Assembly: GCA_943912755.1 (NCBI GenBank)
Contig: CALTWF010000147.1
Span: forward strand, 1-9,239
Length of the DNA stretch: 9,239 nucleotides
Source: an uncultured Pseudomonas sp.
GTDB taxonomy: Bacteria > Pseudomonadota > Gammaproteobacteria > Pseudomonadales > Pseudomonadaceae
Reading direction: 5' to 3'
Every line of letters starts with the position of its first letter. Position 1 is the stretch's first letter. The notes beneath the pieces were generated by a model. That model did no database searches, had not been told where the DNA came from, and saw only the letters and a list, made by a program, of their open reading frames with translations. This document shows positions 5,733 through 9,239 of this stretch, piece by piece. A program made the translations under genes and the position numbers.

Positions 5733-7133
5733 ATGACCCGCCCGAGCCTGCTGGCCCTCGCCCTTGCCGCCTGCCTCGGCAGCGCCAGCGCCGCCGAACC
5801 CCTGCCCCATTCGCCTGGCGCGCCCTACGCCGCCAGCGGCCTGGCCGACCGCATCGTGCTGACCCCAGGCGCCGACCCGGCGCGGGAAATGGCCGTGGCC
5901 TTCCGCACCGACAACCGCCAGGGCGCCAGCGAGCTGCAACTGGCCCCGGCCCTCGACGGCCCGCAACTGGAGAAGCACGCACAATCGCTGCAAGGCAGCG
6001 CCCAACCGCTGGACACCGAGAACGGCGCGGCGCTGTACCACCAGGTGCGCCTCGCCGGCCTGCAACCGAACACCCCCTACGTGTACCGGGTCAAGGGTGC
6101 CGACGGCTGGAGCGAGTGGCTGCAGTTCCGCACCGCCGCCGCCGGCTTCAAGCCGTTCCGCTTCATCTACCTGGGCGATACCCAGAACGACATCCTGTCG
6201 ATCGCCTCGCGCAGCATCCGCCAGGCCCTCCAGGCCACCGCCAGCCCGGCGCTGGTGGTGCATGCCGGCGACCTCACCTCGCAGCGCGACGACCTGGTCC
6301 ACGACGATGAATGGGGCGAATGGAACCAGGCCGGCGGCTTCCACTACGCCGGGATTCCCCAGCTGGTAGCCAGCGGCAACCACGAGTACCTCGACAGCAT
6401 CAACCCCGACGGCAGTGAAGGCCGTGTGCTCGGCCCGCACTGGGCGCGCCAGTTCGCCCTGCCCGGCAACGGCGTGAAAGGCCTGGAAAGCACCACGTAT
6501 TTCACCGACTACCAGGACGTGCGCTTTATCGTCCTCGACGGCACCGCCGCCCTCGACCTCGGCACCCTCGACCAGCAAAGCCAATGGCTGGAACAGCGCC
6601 TGAAGGAGAGCAAGGCGCGCTGGAAGATCGTGGTGACCCACCAGCCGATCTACACCTGCGCCCGCCCGCAAGACACCGGGCCGCTGAAAGCGGCGTGGAA
6701 ACCGCTGTTCGAGCGCTACAAGGTCGACCTGGTGCTGCAGGGGCATGACCACTGCTACAGCCGCCTGAGCAACGAGAATGGCCGCGACGTGGCGAAGCGC
6801 GACCAGGCCGCCGGCAAGGTCCAGGGCCCGGTGTACATGGTCTCGGTGGCCGGCTCGAAGATGTATGGCGTCAACGATCGCGCGCGCACCCAGCCAGACC
6901 GCGCCGCCGAGGAAACCCAGCTGTACCAGACCGTCGAAGTGCTGCCGTCGCGCCTGGAAGTGCGCAGCTTCACCGCCAACGGCCGGCTCTACGATGCCTT
7001 CGACCTGAACCGCGACAAGCAGGGCCGCAATCGCCTGGTGGAACCAGCGAAGAACCTGCCAGCAGAACGCTTCTGCAGCGGCGAACAGGGCCCTGACCAA
7101 CTGCCCTGCAAGTCGCGCAGCAAAGCCCTGTAA
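5733..7133 (+). CDS. Secreted purple-acid-phosphatase-like metallophosphoesterase
   Basis: The 466-residue product has a signal peptide (SLLALALAACLGSASA, cut near residue 20-21). Residues about 38-135 form the fibronectin-like N-terminal domain of purple acid phosphatases (VRLAGLQPNTPYVYRVKG). The catalytic metallophosphoesterase domain follows with all its blocks: YLGDTQ (Asp149), HAGDLTS (Asp180), SGNHEY (Asn216, His217), VTHQP (His303) and QGHDHCY (His338, His340). These residues bind a two-metal centre that hydrolyses phosphate monoesters. The tyrosine that usually follows Asp180 (GDxxY) is Ser183 here, so the enzyme may not be truly purple. The ATG at 5733 has AAGGA 6-7 nt upstream; the frame extends 16 codons further but without a ribosome site and into the promoter. 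It is divergent from the phytase operon, probably PhoB-controlled, and may remove phosphate from the lower inositol phosphates or other organic phosphates in the periplasm or medium; the substrate is inferred. Confidence 0.92.
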   Translation: MTRPSLLALALAACLGSASAAEPLPHSPGAPYAASGLADRIVLTPGADPAREMAVAFRTDNRQGASELQLAPALDGPQLEKHAQSLQGSAQPLDTENGAALYHQVRLAGLQPNTPYVYRVKGADGWSEWLQFRTAAAGFKPFRFIYLGDTQNDILSIASRSIRQALQATASPALVVHAGDLTSQRDDLVHDDEWGEWNQAGGFHYAGIPQLVASGNHEYLDSINPDGSEGRVLGPHWARQFALPGNGVKGLESTTYFTDYQDVRFIVLDGTAALDLGTLDQQSQWLEQRLKESKARWKIVVTHQPIYTCARPQDTGPLKAAWKPLFERYKVDLVLQGHDHCYSRLSNENGRDVAKRDQAAGKVQGPVYMVSVAGSKMYGVNDRARTQPDRAAEETQLYQTVEVLPSRLEVRSFTANGRLYDAFDLNRDKQGRNRLVEPAKNLPAERFCSGEQGPDQLPCKSRSKAL

Positions 7134-7145
7134 CAGCGTTGTGAT
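7128..7145 (+). promoter_or_regulatory. Weak PHO-box-like motif before the GGDEF gene
   Basis: CTGTAAC (7128-7134), spacer AGCG, TTGTGAT (7139-7145), overlapping the phosphatase stop codon. The first half is identical to that of the phosphatase box, and each half matches CTGTCAT at 5 of 7. No recognisable -10 follows. It may be chance, or it may allow phosphate-linked expression of the GGDEF-AraC pair. Confidence 0.25.
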
Positions 7146-7187
7146 ATGGATCGGGCACGCTCGGCGGGCCCGGCCCGGAGACCTTCG

Positions 7188-8108
7188 ATGAAATCACTGC
7201 TGAAACTGCACACCCTGACCTTCGTTGGCCTGGCCATCGCGGCCAACCTTGGCCTGCAGATCTACCTGGCCTTCGGCGAGGTCAAGCCGTGGGCGCAGAT
7301 CAACTGGATGGACGTGGTCGGCGAAGGCGGCTCGGGGCTGATCTGGCTGGTCTGGCTGCTGATGCTGATGCGCAGCCGCCCGGCCGGCCGGGTCAGCCGC
7401 CTGCTTGCGCTGGGCATGGCCTGCGTGTGTTTTTCCTGGTGGATGGACGTGCTCGACGAATTCATCCGCCTTGCCCCGGATGCGGTCTGGGACAACTGGC
7501 TGGAAACCGCGCCGATGCCGGTGGGGATGATCCTGGTGACCTTCGGCATCTATCACCTGCACAAGGAACAGCAGGCGATCAACGCGCAGATGAGCAAGCG
7601 CGAGGGGCTGTTCCGCGAGCACCTGCTGTTCGACAAGCTGACGCCCCTGGGCGGCGCCCAGTACCTGCGCCAGCATGTGCAGCGGGCGCTGGACCAGGCC
7701 ACCCGCGAGGGCCAGCCGCTGTCCCTGGTGGTGGTGGATATCGACGATTTCAGCGCGGTGAACCTGATGCATGGCGAGGCCGAGGGCGACCACCTGTTGC
7801 AGGTGCTGGCCCAGTTGCTGCTGCTCAACCTGCGCCAGCAGGACGTGCTCTGCCGGCTCGCCGGCGACCGCTTCGTGGTGGTCATGCCCAACACCGGCGA
7901 AACCCAGGCCCGCTGGCTGGCCGAAGAACTGCAACAGGCGGTGGCCGGCCTGGCCTACAAGACCCTGCGCCATGGCGAACGCCTGCACCTGCGCGCCAGC
8001 GTGGCGGCGGCCATGGCCTATGACGACGACGTCGAGGGCCTGCTCAAGCGGGTCAACCTGGGCATCGCCAAGGCCAAGCGCCAGGCCCCGCGGCAGGGGG
8101 CGGCATGA
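7188..8108 (+). CDS. Membrane protein with degenerate GGDEF domain, likely c-di-GMP sensor
   Basis: The 306-residue product has four predicted membrane helices (about 8-29, 48-62, 70-86 and 109-124), a short linker (KEQQAINAQMSKREG) and a C-terminal GGDEF-type domain (about 146-298; SLVVVDIDDFSAVN is the metal-binding strand region). The catalytic signature is AGDRF (225-229) in place of GGDEF/GGEEF; loss of the first Gly and of the second acidic residue should abolish diguanylate cyclase activity. The inhibitory site RxxD is intact as RQQD (216-219), at the canonical spacing before it. The protein therefore looks like a c-di-GMP receptor rather than a producer. The ATG at 7188 is chosen over a frame start at 7146 because GGAG lies 7 nt before it. 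A tight 5-bp GC stem (7165-7177) abuts that site. It starts 54 nt after the phosphatase and overlaps the AraC gene by 4 nt, so it is probably co-transcribed with the regulator. No EAL domain is present. Confidence 0.85.
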   Translation: MKSLLKLHTLTFVGLAIAANLGLQIYLAFGEVKPWAQINWMDVVGEGGSGLIWLVWLLMLMRSRPAGRVSRLLALGMACVCFSWWMDVLDEFIRLAPDAVWDNWLETAPMPVGMILVTFGIYHLHKEQQAINAQMSKREGLFREHLLFDKLTPLGGAQYLRQHVQRALDQATREGQPLSLVVVDIDDFSAVNLMHGEAEGDHLLQVLAQLLLLNLRQQDVLCRLAGDRFVVVMPNTGETQARWLAEELQQAVAGLAYKTLRHGERLHLRASVAAAMAYDDDVEGLLKRVNLGIAKAKRQAPRQGAA

Positions 8109-9124
8109 ACGGCTACGAGCGGGACCAGCGTTTCATCGTCGGCCACTACCAGCCGGCGGCCCTGATCGACCTGGCACTGTCCCGGGGCATCGACAGCCAT
8201 CGCCTGCTGCGCGGCTGCGAGGTGTTCTACGAGGACATCAGCGGTGGCGCCGCGCGCCTGAGCCAGGAGCAGTTTCTCACCCTGGTCGACAATGCCCGGC
8301 GCCTGCTGGATGCCGACGACAGCGCCTTCCTGTTCGGCCAGCGCCTGCTGCCCGGGCACTATGGCGAGGCCAGCCAGACCCTGCTGCATGCCCGCGACCT
8401 GTACCAGGCGCTGGAGCACCTGTGCGAGTTCCACGCCCTGCTCAGCCCGCTGCTGACCCCGCGGCTGATGCTGGAGGAGCACTACCTGCACCTGTACTGG
8501 CAGGACGCTTGCGGTGTCGGCAACCAGGCGCAGTTTCTTGGCGAGGCCTGTCTCAGCGCGGTGCTGGCGATGAGTCGGCGGCTGGTTGGCGAGCACCTGC
8601 CGTGGCGTATCCAGTGTGCCTGGAGCCAGCCGCGGCATATCGAGCAGTACTGGGTGTACCTCGGCGAGGACGTGCGTTTCGATGCGCAGATCACCCTGCT
8701 CTCCCTGCCCCGCGAGCATATCCACCGGCCGCTGCCCAATGCCGCCGCCACGCCGGGGCTGGTGGCGCGGCAAGCGTGCCTGCAGCAGCTGGCGGCGCTG
8801 GGCGGGGGTGCGAGCTTTCTCGACGAACTGTTCGATCACCTGCACCGGCATATCCACGAGCCGATCAACCTCGACCGCGTCGCCGCCGCCTTCGCCATCA
8901 GCCCCACCACCCTCAAGCGCAGGCTGGGCAAGCACGGCACCCACTTCCAGCAGCAGCTGGACCTGGTGCGCCGGCATGTCGCCCTCTACCTGTACCAGAT
9001 GAAGGGCTATACCAACGAGGAGGTGTGCAACTACCTGCGCTTCAGCGACACCACCAATTTCCGTCGCTCGTTCAAGCGCTGGACCGGGTTGACCCCGAGC
9101 GGGTTGGCCAGGTGGTTTGGGTAG
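8105..9124 (+). CDS. AraC-family transcriptional regulator
   Basis: The 339-residue product has an N-terminal effector domain of the Arabinose_bd type (PF12625-like; about 18-205) found in OruR/MmsR-like regulators, and a C-terminal AraC DNA-binding domain (about 237-339) with two helix-turn-helix units: NLDRVAAAFAISPTTLKRRL (255-274) and NEEVCNYLRFSDTTNFRRSF (304-323), ending in the family signature FKRWTGLTPS. Length is typical for the subfamily. The ATGA overlap with the GGDEF gene stop indicates translational coupling and a shared pathway. The G-rich GGGGGCGGC just before the start can act as ribosome site. The ligand and targets are unknown; it could control its own operon, the phosphatase, or genes elsewhere. 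Regulators of this subfamily often act on amino-acid or lipid-related genes, so a link to phosphate rests only on position. Confidence 0.9.
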   Translation: MNGYERDQRFIVGHYQPAALIDLALSRGIDSHRLLRGCEVFYEDISGGAARLSQEQFLTLVDNARRLLDADDSAFLFGQRLLPGHYGEASQTLLHARDLYQALEHLCEFHALLSPLLTPRLMLEEHYLHLYWQDACGVGNQAQFLGEACLSAVLAMSRRLVGEHLPWRIQCAWSQPRHIEQYWVYLGEDVRFDAQITLLSLPREHIHRPLPNAAATPGLVARQACLQQLAALGGGASFLDELFDHLHRHIHEPINLDRVAAAFAISPTTLKRRLGKHGTHFQQQLDLVRRHVALYLYQMKGYTNEEVCNYLRFSDTTNFRRSFKRWTGLTPSGLARWFG

Positions 9125-9140
9125 TGGTGCTGAGGGCCCA

Positions 9141-9166
9141 ATCGCTGGCAAGCCAGCTCCCACAGG
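9141..9166 (+). repeat. Single Pseudomonas REP element
   Basis: A 26-nt REP identical to the reverse complement of the right-hand copy at 5572-5597 and one base different from the left-hand copy. It lies 16 nt after the AraC stop. Its GCTGGC/GCCAGC palindrome can fold at the 3' end of the message; no partner copy is seen before the insertion sequence begins. Confidence 0.88.
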
Positions 9167-9187
9167 TCCAGCGGTGTACGCGATCCC

Positions 9188-9239
9188 TGGACTGCCCCAA
9201 GAAGTTGGACACTAATCCAACCCTTGGGGGAGTTATGAG
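9188..9239 (+). mobile_element. Left end of a probable IS3-family insertion sequence, truncated by window
   Basis: The sequence from TGGACTGCCCCAAGAAGTTG onward resembles the left terminal repeat of IS3-family (IS150-like) elements, which begin with TG and carry a CCCCAA...AGTTGGACA type end. After 47 nt a G-rich ribosome site (9226-9232) is followed by ATGAG at 9235-9239, which would be the start of orfA. Only two codons (ATG AG.) are visible, so no transposase motif can be checked and the right end and target duplication are outside the window. Recognition is from memory of the family, not a comparison. Confidence 0.55.
9195..9229 (+). promoter_or_regulatory. Hairpin over the ribosome site of the putative IS orfA
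   Basis: CCCCAAG (9195-9201) pairs with CTTGGGG (9223-9229) and GTTGGA (9204-9209) with TCCAAC (9216-9221), with a 6-nt loop and a small internal loop. The outer arm includes most of the G-rich ribosome site before the ATG at 9235, so a read-through transcript from the AraC gene would have this site masked. Confidence 0.5.

Noticed and set aside
5214..7100. A 628-codon minus-strand open frame across the phosphatase gene and control region
   Set aside because: It runs through the REP pair and both promoters, has no family motifs, and lies opposite a phosphatase with every catalytic block.
7165..7177. CGGGC/GCCCG inverted repeat as a terminator after the phosphatase
   Set aside because: The stem is only 5 bp with a 3-nt loop, and no T-run follows; it runs straight into the GGAG ribosome site of the GGDEF gene.
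9166..9192. GTCCAG...CTGGAC inverted repeat across the REP-IS junction as an attachment site or target duplication
   Set aside because: Target duplications are direct, not inverted, and a 6-bp repeat 15 nt apart is expected by chance in such sequence; the right end of the IS is not visible to test it.
1..9239. CRISPR arrays, tRNA or rRNA genes, toxin-antitoxin or phage-defence genes
   Set aside because: No regularly spaced direct repeats, no cloverleaf or rRNA sequence, and no protein with defence-system motifs was seen on either strand.

Overview
The window is high-GC DNA, densely packed with genes, from a Pseudomonas chromosome. The evidence is the protein content and the Pseudomonas-type REP elements whose core reads GCTGGCAAGCCAGCTCCCAC. 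A fluorescent pseudomonad (P. fluorescens or P. putida groups) is most likely, but the species cannot be fixed from this stretch.

Left arm, minus strand, read from 5343 down to 1: a TonB-dependent outer-membrane receptor (2878-5343), a secreted two-domain beta-propeller phytase (952-2856), a TolQ/ExbB-type proton-channel protein (159-872) and the start of a TolR/ExbD-type partner (1-145, cut by the window edge). Spacing is 21, 79 and 13 nt, so this looks like one transcription unit, with a possible extra promoter before tolQ. It reads as a phytate-scavenging module: an outer-membrane importer, the enzyme that releases phosphate from phytate, and a private energy-transducing motor.

Centre (5344-5732): a 389-nt divergent control region. 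It holds a good PHO-box candidate pointing left (5412-5429), a REP pair in opposite orientations (5530-5597), and a second, weaker PHO-box candidate pointing right (5667-5684). Both arms are therefore probably induced by phosphate starvation through PhoB.

Right arm, plus strand: a secreted purple-acid-phosphatase-like metallophosphoesterase (5733-7133), a four-helix membrane protein with a degenerate GGDEF domain that keeps its c-di-GMP inhibitory site (7188-8108), and an AraC-family regulator overlapping it by 4 nt (8105-9124). The phosphatase could finish the lower inositol phosphates left by the phytase. The GGDEF/AraC pair could tie the locus to c-di-GMP signalling; both ideas are inference.

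Right edge: a single REP (9141-9166), then what looks like the left end of an IS3-family insertion sequence (9188-9239, truncated), with a hairpin that would mask the ribosome-binding site of its first ORF.

The most interesting points are the phytate module with its own TolQR pair, repeated 11-bp-phased PHO-box-like motifs before several genes, the GGDEF protein that looks like a c-di-GMP receptor rather than a cyclase, and an 11-nt leader shared by the receptor and tolQ genes.
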